A DNA stretch of 64,000 nucleotides, taken from Stieleria neptunia (GTDB lineage: Bacteria; Planctomycetota; Planctomycetia; Pirellulales; Pirellulaceae). Both the position numbers and the translations under genes were made by a program. The notes beneath the pieces were generated by a model that worked only from the letters and a program-made list of their open reading frames with translations, had not been told where the DNA came from and did not search any database. Positions 34,833 to 42,550 of this stretch are shown here, piece by piece. How positions within the stretch are numbered: position 1 is the stretch's first letter; each line of letters opens with the position of its first letter. The stretch spans positions 3,658,001 to 3,722,000 of the forward strand of contig NZ_CP037423.1 in the NCBI RefSeq assembly GCF_007754155.1, in the 5' to 3' direction.

Positions 34833-35894
34833 CTAGATGCCCGATCCGTTGGGGGTGGCAATCCGGCCGGCTCGGAACGCTTCGGCCATCGCTTTGGGGA
34901 CTTCGGCTTCGGCCAGGACCAGGTGGGCCTTGTTGCTGGCGACCATGGCGCTCATCTGTTGTTCTTGGGCGACCGCTTCAGCGCGACGGCTTTCCGCTTG
35001 GGCCTGGGCGACGCGGGTGTCGGCTTCGGCTTGGTCGCTTTGCAGTCGGGCGCCGATGTTTTCGCCGACGTCGATGTCGGCGATGTCGATCGAAACGATT
35101 TCAAAGGCGGTTTGTGCATCGAGGCCCCGTTCCAGGACGACCCGCGTGATCATGTCCGGGTTTTCGAGGACTTTGAAGTGTGTTTCGGCCGAGCCGATCG
35201 AGCTGATGATCGCCTCGCCGACACGGGCGATGACGGTGTCCTCGGTGGCGCCGCCGATCAGTTGTTCCAGGTTGGTCCGCACGGTCACGCGAGCCCGGAC
35301 GCGGAGTTCGATTCCATTTTTGGTGATCGCACTGAGCGTGGTCTTGCCACTGCGGCTCGGGTCGGGGCAATCGATGACTTTGGGGTAAACGCTCGTTTGG
35401 ACCGCGTCCAGCACGTCGCGTCCGGCCAAGTCGATCGCGGCGGCCTGATCGAAATCGAGAGGGATCTCCGCCCGCGCGGCCGCGATGATCGCGTGGATGA
35501 TGTTCATCACATTTCCGCCTGCCAGATAATGTGCCTCCAAACGACGTGTGCTGATGCCGGTTTTATGGCCGATGTCCAATCCCGCTTGCGCCGACATCAC
35601 CTTGGCCTGGACGATCACGTTCGGATTGACCTTGGTGAAGTGCATTCGAACCAGGGCGGGGCCGCTGACGTCGGCGACGGACATGTAGGCCTGGACCCAC
35701 AGCTTGCCGTAACGCAGCAGAAAGAACCCCATCACGGCGGCAAACACCAGGAAGACGAGTGTTCCGATGGCGATCAGGGCTGCGTAAAACGCCCCACTGG
35801 CCGCCAACAGCATCGCGACCCACGGCAGTTGGATCGCAGCGATGGCCGCGGGAACGGAAGCAGCGGCGATCGAGGTAGACGGGACGAGCAACAT
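34833..35894 (-). CDS. floA: Flotillin-like protein FloA
   Basis: 353 residues from the ATG at 35894. A hydrophobic hairpin near the N-terminus ([27 protein letters not shown]) is followed by an SPFH-type domain with FloA segments: [70 protein letters not shown], and [20 protein letters not shown] coiled-coil with [20 protein letters not shown] precedes the C-terminal [13 protein letters not shown] motif. It scaffolds lipid-raft-like membrane zones. Confidence 0.93.
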   Translation of the reverse strand: MLLVPSTSIAAASVPAAIAAIQLPWVAMLLAASGAFYAALIAIGTLVFLVFAAVMGFFLLRYGKLWVQAYMSVADVSGPALVRMHFTKVNPNVIVQAKVMSAQAGLDIGHKTGISTRRLEAHYLAGGNVMNIIHAIIAAARAEIPLDFDQAAAIDLAGRDVLDAVQTSVYPKVIDCPDPSRSGKTTLSAITKNGIELRVRARVTVRTNLEQLIGGATEDTVIARVGEAIISSIGSAETHFKVLENPDMITRVVLERGLDAQTAFEIVSIDIADIDVGENIGARLQSDQAEADTRVAQAQAESRRAEAVAQEQQMSAMVASNKAHLVLAEAEVPKAMAEAFRAGRIATPNGSGI

Positions 35895-36377
35895 GATGAC
35901 GCAATTCCTTTGAAGCGTGATAAGTTCTCGGGGCGAACAGCTCCGGACGACAAGGGGCAGCACCCGGAATCAGAACGTCATCATTGTGACGGTTCATCAC
36001 TGCGTATCTTAAAGCTTGGCGGAGTCCGCTCGCAAGGTTGTGCGGCCATACAATCGCAGACTCACGACCGATTGTGTGCCAACCTAAACGCCTCGCTTGA
36101 TGACGCGATCGATCCCCGAAGCCGCATTTCTCACGAAAAATACATGAATCTCATGAAGATTTTGACTTCTCAACACGTTTTCAACTGTCCCCCCGCACAG
36201 AATGTGCGTACTGTTTAAAGTGCAGTCATTCAGAAGAGAAGCGACGCAAGGGATCCATGTCGGCTGAGAGTGGCCGGCCAAACTCCGTTCCGATTCAGTG
36301 TGGTCGGAGGTCGTTTGTAGCGTTGGTTGAAGGGGAAACGGATCGGGCAATTTTTTTGGCGAAGCGAGGAACAAGTC
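35895..36377. other. Gene-free divergent promoter region
   Basis: About 480 nt, less GC-rich than its surroundings, between the leftward floA and a rightward small gene. A small perfect hairpin, CGCACA-GAA-TGTGCG, lies at 36194-36208. Promoters for both directions should be here, but no consensus was clear enough to call. Confidence 0.5.
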
Positions 36378-36716
36378 ATGCAGGCGAATTGGAAGGCGGG
36401 GGATTGGGCGGTCTATCGTAAGAGCAAGAGCGGTGTGAATCCGGGTCGTCGCGCGGCACAAGTCGTTGCCTCTCCCAAGGGAGAAACCTATGGCTATGTC
36501 GTTGACAAGTTTTGGGTTGTTGATGAAGTGCTGACCGACGGTCACCTGCGGTTGGTCACGGCCAAGGGCAAGGTCCACACGATCGAAGCCGACGACCCCA
36601 ACCTCCGTCGCCCGAGCTTGCTGCAGCGATTCTTGTGGCGTGAGCGTTTTGCCATGGTGGAAGCCAGCCGCGAGCATGTCGGTGACCAGACGCCAAGCAA
36701 CGCGGTCGGTGCCTAA
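36378..36716 (+). CDS. Small conserved hypothetical protein
   Basis: 112 residues: MQANWKAGDWAVYRKSKSG, GRRAAQVVASPKGETYGYVVDKFWVVDEV, GHLRLVTAKGKVHTIEADDPNLRRPSLLQRFLWRERF. It is basic, soluble, and has an SH3/KOW-like beta pattern (GDWAVY, HTIEADDPNLR). A GAGGAACAAGTC ribosome site precedes the ATG. I do not recognise a named family; a small RNA- or protein-binding beta barrel is possible. Confidence 0.7.
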   Translation: MQANWKAGDWAVYRKSKSGVNPGRRAAQVVASPKGETYGYVVDKFWVVDEVLTDGHLRLVTAKGKVHTIEADDPNLRRPSLLQRFLWRERFAMVEASREHVGDQTPSNAVGA

Positions 36717-36723
36717 CCAACTC

Positions 36724-36876
36724 GAGTACGATGGCCCTTCCGGGCCGTCGTCCGCTGGACTCCCGACGACGACCTGGAAAGGACGTCGTACAACGGTCCG
36801 CTTTTCAAGTACGATGGCCCTTCCGGGCCGCTGGACTCCCGACGACGACCTAGAAAGGACGTCGTACAACGGTCCG
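36724..36876. repeat. Family E: two tandem palindromic units
   Basis: Two direct copies of a unit of about 70-78 nt that begins GTACGATGGCCCTTCCGGGCC and ends GGACGTCGTACAACGGTCCG. Within each copy the ends are inverted (GTACGA...TCGTAC), so each folds on itself. It lies between convergent genes. Confidence 0.82.
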
Positions 36877-36917
36877 CCGACCTGCCTCCTTTCCCGCTCC
36901 TCCGTGAGTTGCCGCCG

Positions 36918-37739
36918 TCACTCGCCGAGCGCTAACTCCGCGGTGGAGGCAAAGATCACTTCTCCCAGTCCGCCGACGGTCCGGTCGGCGCGTGTCCGAA
37001 AGACGGGCAGACGCTCCAGTGGTTGAGTGATCTCTCGAAACTGACGGTCCGAATAAAGATTGAAGAACGCCGGGTCGAATCGGGTGGGGCTGGAGAATCG
37101 CCCCTTCGCGATGTCTTCCAGCTGATCGGCGTGCCGCACCATCGCCGAGGCGTTGGCCAGGATCAGGCTGCCGCGTTTCATCCCCACGGCCAAGCCCTCG
37201 CCCGTCTCACCGCCGACGCAAATCGTTCCCGCGACCATCGACGCGCCCAGCATCGTTCCGGTCGATCCGCGGATCAGCAATGTTCCACGTCGCATCCGAT
37301 GGCCGGCATAGTTGCCCACCGACCCGTCGATTTTGATCACGCCGCCGGACATGCCGGAGCGGCGGGCACCATGAGGAGCCGCGACGAAGTCACCGGCATC
37401 GCCTTGGATCCAGACTGTGCCACCGGTCATGCCACACGCCGCGTGGTCACCGACGTGACCGATGATTTGGAATTCATCCCGGTCGTGCATCGCGGCCAGC
37501 CCATGAACGTTTTGCAGCGGGCCTTCCACGACCACCTGGTCGGTTTCTGATTCTTCGATCGTCAATTCAAACCAATCCGCCAATCGGACGGTTTGACCGT
37601 CAACGCCGATCGCCAGTTCGTGGATCTCGGCGACCGGTTTGCCCGCCAGCGAGCTGCGTCGAATGTTCGAAGCGTCGATCGAGTGCGGCGCGGCATCGTC
37701 GGCGGCTCGGGCACGGCGTCGGAGGTGCCAGCGTGTCAT
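36918..37739 (-). CDS. fhcC: Formylmethanofuran dehydrogenase/formyltransferase complex subunit C
   Basis: 273 residues. From about residue 85 it is a right-handed beta-helix of Gly-rich turns: GHVGDHAACGMTGGTVWIQGDAGDF, ARRSGMSGGVIKIDGSVGNYAGHRMRRGTLLIRG, SMVAGTICVGGETGEGLAVGMKRGSLIL. This is the FwdC/GltB C-terminal repeat. In methylotrophs FhcC is part of the formyltransferase/hydrolase complex that releases formate from formyl-H4MPT. It overlaps fhcD by 4 nt. Confidence 0.88.
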   Translation of the reverse strand: MTRWHLRRRARAADDAAPHSIDASNIRRSSLAGKPVAEIHELAIGVDGQTVRLADWFELTIEESETDQVVVEGPLQNVHGLAAMHDRDEFQIIGHVGDHAACGMTGGTVWIQGDAGDFVAAPHGARRSGMSGGVIKIDGSVGNYAGHRMRRGTLLIRGSTGTMLGASMVAGTICVGGETGEGLAVGMKRGSLILANASAMVRHADQLEDIAKGRFSSPTRFDPAFFNLYSDRQFREITQPLERLPVFRTRADRTVGGLGEVIFASTAELALGE

Positions 37740-38704
37740 GACAGGATCTCGTGCAGGTGAAAGTGGTGACGTCCAAGTTTGCCGCCGTAGTTGCCTGCCG
37801 TGATGGAGACCAAGCCGTGTTCAGCGCAGCTGGTGCAAGCGGCTTGAATGCCGGCTCGCATGGCATCGGCAATCGCATCGAAACTCAATCCGTCCAAGAC
37901 CACTTCCAGGACCGCGTTGTCACCTTCGCCCAGTTGTGAGTCCGTGATACCGCGCAGGGTGGGGCAAAACGCATCGTTGGTCGATGCGATCAGCGACTTG
38001 TATTTCGATCCGATCTTGGAACCGCTGCGTGCCACGCCACCTGGGAACGGTGTGATCACGTCGGGCATCGACTCGATCGCCCCGATGGCGGCTCGGGCGG
38101 CGCGACTGGCCGCGTGGATGTCGCGAGCGACCAACAGAAAATTGCCGCCGCCGATCCCCGAGGTTCGCGGCGCGTCATGTTGGCAGATGAACTCTCCGTC
38201 CATGACGGGGATTCGCCAGAATCGTTTTCCGTCGATCACCTTGCTGATCTGGTTGCCGTCGCCGAAGAACCGAAGCGTCTTGCCCAGGGCGATTCGTTTG
38301 TCGCGGGGAACGTCCTCGTTGATTCCCGCGAACAGCGCGGTGGTCGGGCAGGTGAGCACGCATTGGCCGGCGCGGCGGGTGATTTGTTTTTCCAATTCGC
38401 CCCCCGACATCCCGAAGGCCAGCAAGGCGATTCCGGGGCGGCCGTCGGGGGTCTGTGTCGGCGAAAGTCGACGTTCGATGTCGATTTCCAGTTTGCAGTC
38501 GATCACGCTGGTCCCGAATCCGCTCATCGCCATCGCCGCGTGCTCGGCCCAGATCTCGTCCAGCGCGGTGATGATCACCCGCGTCGCTTTCATGTCGAAC
38601 GCTTCGGCGAAGGTGGCTTCGATGCGGACCCCGTTGATGTCCAGCGGCTGGTTCGCGCCGGTGTTTGGGGCTGCGTTTGAGTCGGCGTTGTCGTGTTGAC
38701 TCAT
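37736..38704 (-). CDS. fhcD: Formylmethanofuran:tetrahydromethanopterin formyltransferase
   Basis: 322 residues. After a Asn/Ala-rich start it shows the Ftr pattern: INGVRIEATFAEAFDMKATRVIITA, GFGTSVIDCKLEIDIER, PDGRPGIALLAFGM, TCPTTALFAGI and VITPFPGGVARSGSKIGSKYKSL. Ftr moves the formyl group from H4MPT to methanofuran in the formaldehyde-oxidation direction. Only methanogens, methylotrophs and planctomycetes commonly carry it. Both ends overlap neighbours by 4 nt. Confidence 0.94.
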   Translation of the reverse strand: MSQHDNADSNAAPNTGANQPLDINGVRIEATFAEAFDMKATRVIITALDEIWAEHAAMAMSGFGTSVIDCKLEIDIERRLSPTQTPDGRPGIALLAFGMSGGELEKQITRRAGQCVLTCPTTALFAGINEDVPRDKRIALGKTLRFFGDGNQISKVIDGKRFWRIPVMDGEFICQHDAPRTSGIGGGNFLLVARDIHAASRAARAAIGAIESMPDVITPFPGGVARSGSKIGSKYKSLIASTNDAFCPTLRGITDSQLGEGDNAVLEVVLDGLSFDAIADAMRAGIQAACTSCAEHGLVSITAGNYGGKLGRHHFHLHEILS

Positions 38705-40389
38705 CGGGCACGCTCCCGTGTTAATTGCTTGACCGGGCGCGAACGCAGCACCGAGTGCATTTCATCATCGCCGATCCACAACCGATTCAGATCGAAGGTG
38801 GACGACGCGTTGTATTCGCTGCGGAACCGCTGCACCGACTGCGGATCGAATTCGACGTCGGCGATCAGTGTGTCGTGCACCGGTTGGTTGGGCGTGTTGG
38901 CGGGCGGGGTCCCCGGTGTATAGGTTCCGCGGTCGATGACGTGGCGTCCTTGGGCAAACACGTGCCGGGGCGAGCGGAACATTTTCTCCAGATCATCGTC
39001 TGTTTCGTAGACGGTGACGTCTGCGGTGGCTCCCGGAGTCAACCGGCCGTGTCGGGACAGTCCCATGATTGATGCCGGGGCGCTGCGTGTCATGGTGGCG
39101 ATTTCCGGCAGCGTGTACTGCCGCGATAGACCGCCCAGGGAACTCGCGGCGGCGGCATCGGCATGAATCTCAGCCAGCGCCGTTTCGCGAAAGGTGCGAT
39201 CGCCGAGCAACCGCAGCAAGTGTGGGTATGCGGTAAAGGGGGCGCCGTTGGGGTGGTCGGTGGTCAAGAACACGCGCGACGGGTCATCGATCATCAGGAA
39301 CAGTTCCAGCCCGATCGCCCATTGCAGCGCATGCACAAATTGGCGTCGGCGGTATCGAAACGGCACGACGCCACAACCCGCTTCGCATTCGATGTCGACG
39401 ATCGCGGATTTGCGCGGCGAGGCGTGATGGCGATTGTCGAATTGATGCGGTTCATCGGCGCTGATCGTGACGGTTTGCCCGAACATGATCTGGCCGACGT
39501 CGATCGTCACATTGGGATGTTTCGCCATGGCGGCGACCAGCTGTTCGGCTGCCGAGGACATCCCGTACTGACTTTCATCGCCATAGCAATGAAACTGGGC
39601 GTGGGTGAGATGGATCGGCAGCCCGTCGGCTGCCTCCATGGTCGCGATGGTGGAGCGAATGTTTCCCGGCACGCCCAGGTTGCTGGTGTGAATGTGAAGC
39701 GGGTGCACGAGTCCGATCTCATGGACGGCCCTGGCGAGTCGGCGGATGATCTGCGCCGGTGTGACGCCGTAGTGGGGATGGGGCGTGTCGACGTCCAGTT
39801 CCCGCCGGCCGAATTTGAAGGCGGAGATGCCACCGGGGTTGACCGCTTTGACGGCAATGCTTTGGGTGCCGCGGACCATCCAGGCGACGTAGTCGTTGAT
39901 CTCGGCTTGCGGCGCCTGGCGTGCCAGCAGGGTCAGCAACAGGTCGTCGTTGCCGAGCAAGCAGAAGCCGCCGGTAGCCAAGTCGGGCATGTCCGCCATC
40001 TCGGCGTGTGCGGCGCGGGCGTTACAGGGAATGACGGCGGGCTCGAGCGCGACGGTGTAGCCCATTTCCAAATACCGCTGGGCGGCCACGGCGGCCGAGG
40101 GCAGGTAGTCGGATTCGGCGGCGCGGCGGGCGGTCGCCCGCGCGTCGTCGTCGATCCGGTCCTGCATCAGCAGTCGGGCGATCGCCAGTTTTCCGCCACC
40201 GATGTGGGTGTGGATATCGATGCCGCCGGCCATCACGACGCATCCCGAAGCGTCGATCACGCGATCGGCGTCTTCGGCGGCGAGCGTCGTCCCGTCGATG
40301 ATGTCGTCGTCGTGCAACCACAGGTCGGTGATCTGGTCAAAGTCCCCGGCCGGGTCGATCAGGCGTCCTCCTTGAATCAGCGTCTTCAT
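38701..40389 (-). CDS. fhcA: Formylmethanofuran dehydrogenase subunit A (amidohydrolase)
   Basis: 562 residues of the FwdA/FhcA amidohydrolase family. IDIHTHIGGGK puts the first metal ligands at His60 and His62. LHIHTSNLGVPGNIRSTIATME, HLTHAQFHCYGDES and TTDHPNGAPFTAYPHLLRLL are further FwdA blocks with metal-binding His and Asp. It should hydrolyse formylmethanofuran to formate within the Fhc complex. No fhcB gene is present in the window. Confidence 0.94.
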   Translation of the reverse strand: MKTLIQGGRLIDPAGDFDQITDLWLHDDDIIDGTTLAAEDADRVIDASGCVVMAGGIDIHTHIGGGKLAIARLLMQDRIDDDARATARRAAESDYLPSAAVAAQRYLEMGYTVALEPAVIPCNARAAHAEMADMPDLATGGFCLLGNDDLLLTLLARQAPQAEINDYVAWMVRGTQSIAVKAVNPGGISAFKFGRRELDVDTPHPHYGVTPAQIIRRLARAVHEIGLVHPLHIHTSNLGVPGNIRSTIATMEAADGLPIHLTHAQFHCYGDESQYGMSSAAEQLVAAMAKHPNVTIDVGQIMFGQTVTISADEPHQFDNRHHASPRKSAIVDIECEAGCGVVPFRYRRRQFVHALQWAIGLELFLMIDDPSRVFLTTDHPNGAPFTAYPHLLRLLGDRTFRETALAEIHADAAAASSLGGLSRQYTLPEIATMTRSAPASIMGLSRHGRLTPGATADVTVYETDDDLEKMFRSPRHVFAQGRHVIDRGTYTPGTPPANTPNQPVHDTLIADVEFDPQSVQRFRSEYNASSTFDLNRLWIGDDEMHSVLRSRPVKQLTRERAR

Positions 40390-41267
40390 GAATCCTCTTT
40401 CTCGCTCTCTGGCGGGGCATCGTCCGGTTTCGGATTGTCGCCTTTTTCCGGCTCGCTTCCCAGGGCCTCGTCCGGCTTGCTGGCGTCCGGCTTGTCGCCG
40501 CGTTTGCGTCTGGATTTGCGTTCGGCGGCGGGTTGGTATTCTCCGTAGACGCGGTCGGTGGTGATGGTGATCCGATCGGCCTTGACCTGGTTTTCATTGG
40601 GGGGCTGGTAAAAACCGGTGACCGAGACGGGGTCGCCTGCTTGTGCCAGCGCCAGATTGTTGTAGCGGACTTCCAAAGTGGTGTCGGCGTTGACCGGGAC
40701 CTGGACGGGTATTTTTCCGGCTTGGACGGCCAAGACGCCGTTGGGGGCCAGGCCGATCAGCCTTCCCACGATCGACAGTTTGCCGACCATCGGTTGATTT
40801 CGATTGCCGCGATTGGCGTCGGAGTAGATGCCGGGAGTGAATTGTTCCTTGGTCCGGCCGTGCAACGATCGCAGGTCGACCGGTTGGAACAGCGTCACTT
40901 TATCGACCGGGGCCAGCGGCACGCCGCCGGGACCGAAGTTGGCCGAGAAACGGACCAGCATGCCGCGTTGCAAAAATGCCGGCGTCGCTTTGGCGACAAA
41001 TTGGAACGACGAGATCGAGTCCGGCACCGCGACCATCGCCTCGCTGCCGTCCTCTTTTTCAACCATCACAATGTTCCGCTGCATGCCCTTGAGCTTGCCC
41101 TTGAAATTTGTGATCTCGTTGGCCGGCAGCGTGGACGGAACTTGCGCGAATCCGGCGGTCTCGGTTCCGGGCGGCTGGGCGGCCAGACGATCGCCGGAAC
41201 CGCTGAAGGGCGGGACGTTGAGGGCCAAGGTCACCAGGGCTAGCAGGGGGAGGCAAAGGCGGGGCAT
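40386..41267 (-). CDS. Secreted protein of unknown function, first gene of the fhc operon
   Basis: 293 residues from the ATG at 41267. A signal peptide (MPRLCLPLLALVTLALNVPPFSG) is clear. The body has two OB-fold-like beta stretches (NFKGKLKGMQRNIVMVEKEDG, VGKLSIVGRLIGLAPNGVLAVQAGKIPVQVPVNADTTLEV, and GDPVSVTGFYQPPNENQVKADRITIT). The tail is charged and Pro-rich (KSRRKRGDKPDAS, ESEKED). It overlaps fhcA by 4 nt, yet it is exported while FhcA is cytoplasmic. I do not recognise its function. Confidence 0.75.
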   Translation of the reverse strand: MPRLCLPLLALVTLALNVPPFSGSGDRLAAQPPGTETAGFAQVPSTLPANEITNFKGKLKGMQRNIVMVEKEDGSEAMVAVPDSISSFQFVAKATPAFLQRGMLVRFSANFGPGGVPLAPVDKVTLFQPVDLRSLHGRTKEQFTPGIYSDANRGNRNQPMVGKLSIVGRLIGLAPNGVLAVQAGKIPVQVPVNADTTLEVRYNNLALAQAGDPVSVTGFYQPPNENQVKADRITITTDRVYGEYQPAAERKSRRKRGDKPDASKPDEALGSEPEKGDNPKPDDAPPESEKEDS

Positions 41268-41304
41268 GGGGCATTCGCTCGCGAAAGAGAGGTGGGGGCC
41301 GCGG

Positions 41305-41459
41305 AAAAGGGGGGGCAGGCACGAATGGTACGGGGTTAGGTCATCAGGGATGCAGCAACCGTTGGTGTGTAGCCTTGAGGCGATTCCCGGTCGCTGCGAC
41401 GCAGCGACAAAAGGCGGCTTAAGCCTGCACACCAACACGGATGCCCGTGCCTGGCCCTT
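41305..41459. repeat. Family C palindromic repeat, second copy (inverted)
   Basis: This copy contains GCAGGCACGAA...CCCGTGCCTGGCCC outside, CAACCGTTGGTGTGTAGCC with GGCTTAAGCCTGCACACCAAC inside, and the same inner stem GTCGCTGCG-A-CGCAGCGAC. It lies between the divergent fhc operon and panB and runs opposite to the copy before pheS. Confidence 0.83.
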
Positions 41460-41538
41460 TCTCAGCTGACAGTTTACCCCGAGCGGCGCGTTCGTGCGCG
41501 TCGGGGGGATTCAATCGATCGCCAGTATCGGCGGCGGT

Positions 41539-41574
41539 TTGGGGCACGGATTGGGGCACGGATTGGGGCACGGT
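41539..41574. repeat. Three tandem 12-bp units
   Basis: TTGGGGCACGGA is repeated three times in a row, about 65 nt before the panB start. Confidence 0.85.
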
Positions 41575-41637
41575 TTTCGTCGGGTTGCTCGTCTGCTACT
41601 CTGCCGCTGAATCAGTCGGATCTCGTTCAAATGGTCG

Positions 41638-42459
41638 ATGGCAAACCCTTCAATGGTCGAAGAAAAAGCTCCCAAACGCGTGACCACCCGATCGCTGCAA
41701 CGGCGTCGCGACACCGGCGACTCCATTTCGATGCTGACGGCGTACGATTTCCCGACGGCGCGGTTGCTCGATCAAGCTGGGATCGACGTGCTGTTGGTCG
41801 GCGATTCGTTGGCGATGGTCGTCCAGGGGCACGAGACCACGTTGCCGGTGACGATGGACCAGATGATCTATCACGCGGAAATGGTCGGGCGAGCGACGTC
41901 ACGCGCGATGGTGGTCGTCGATCTGCCGTTTCCCGATGGTCAGCTGGAAGTCGAACGCAGCATCCGTTGCGGCGCCCGGGTGCTGAAAGAAACGCGTTGC
42001 CATGCGGTCAAACTGGAAGGCGGCGCCGAACAGGCGTCGCGCATCGAAGCGATGGTCACCGCCGGGATTCCCGTGATGGCCCACGTCGGTCTGCGGCCCC
42101 AAAATGTCTTCGTCCAAGGCGGTTACCAGGTCCAACGCGACGAAGCGGCACTGGTCAAGGACGCCGTCGCGGCCGAACAGGCCGGCGCGTTCGCCGTGCT
42201 GATCGAATGTGTCCCCGAGTCGGTTGCCGAGGCGATCCATGCGGCGGTCAGTGTCCCGACGATCGGAATCGGCGCCGGGCGGGCGACGACCGGACAGGTC
42301 TTGGTCACCCATGATTTGATCGGACTGACATCCGGCTACACGCCCAAATTTGTTAGAACGTATGCGTCGGTCGGCGAGACGATTCGCGACGCCGCGTCGT
42401 CGTTTCATCAAGCGGTCCGCGACGGGAGTTTTCCCGGACCGGAAGAAACGTTTGATTAG
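41638..42459 (+). CDS. panB: 3-methyl-2-oxobutanoate hydroxymethyltransferase
   Basis: 273 residues. PanB blocks: ISMLTAYDFPTARLLDQAGIDVLLVGDSLAMVVQGHETTLPVTMDQMIYHAEMV, KLEGGAEQASRI, GIPVMAHVGLRPQNVFVQGGYQVQ, and GIGAGRATTGQVLVTHDLIGL. It transfers a hydroxymethyl group from methylene-tetrahydrofolate to ketoisovalerate, the first committed pantothenate step. The ATG at 41638 is used; 41653 (MVEEK) is a second choice. Confidence 0.94.
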   Translation: MANPSMVEEKAPKRVTTRSLQRRRDTGDSISMLTAYDFPTARLLDQAGIDVLLVGDSLAMVVQGHETTLPVTMDQMIYHAEMVGRATSRAMVVVDLPFPDGQLEVERSIRCGARVLKETRCHAVKLEGGAEQASRIEAMVTAGIPVMAHVGLRPQNVFVQGGYQVQRDEAALVKDAVAAEQAGAFAVLIECVPESVAEAIHAAVSVPTIGIGAGRATTGQVLVTHDLIGLTSGYTPKFVRTYASVGETIRDAASSFHQAVRDGSFPGPEETFD

Positions 42460-42550
42460 GCCAGAGCGAACCCGACGTACAGGCGAACCCGACACCACCG
42501 TCCGATTTTCGTGACGATTCCTCCCACAAACCACCCGTTTGACGATTGCC

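Noticed and set aside
39163..40548. A 461-codon plus-strand open frame opposite fhcA
   Set aside because: FwdA-type motifs on the minus strand explain the coding signal.
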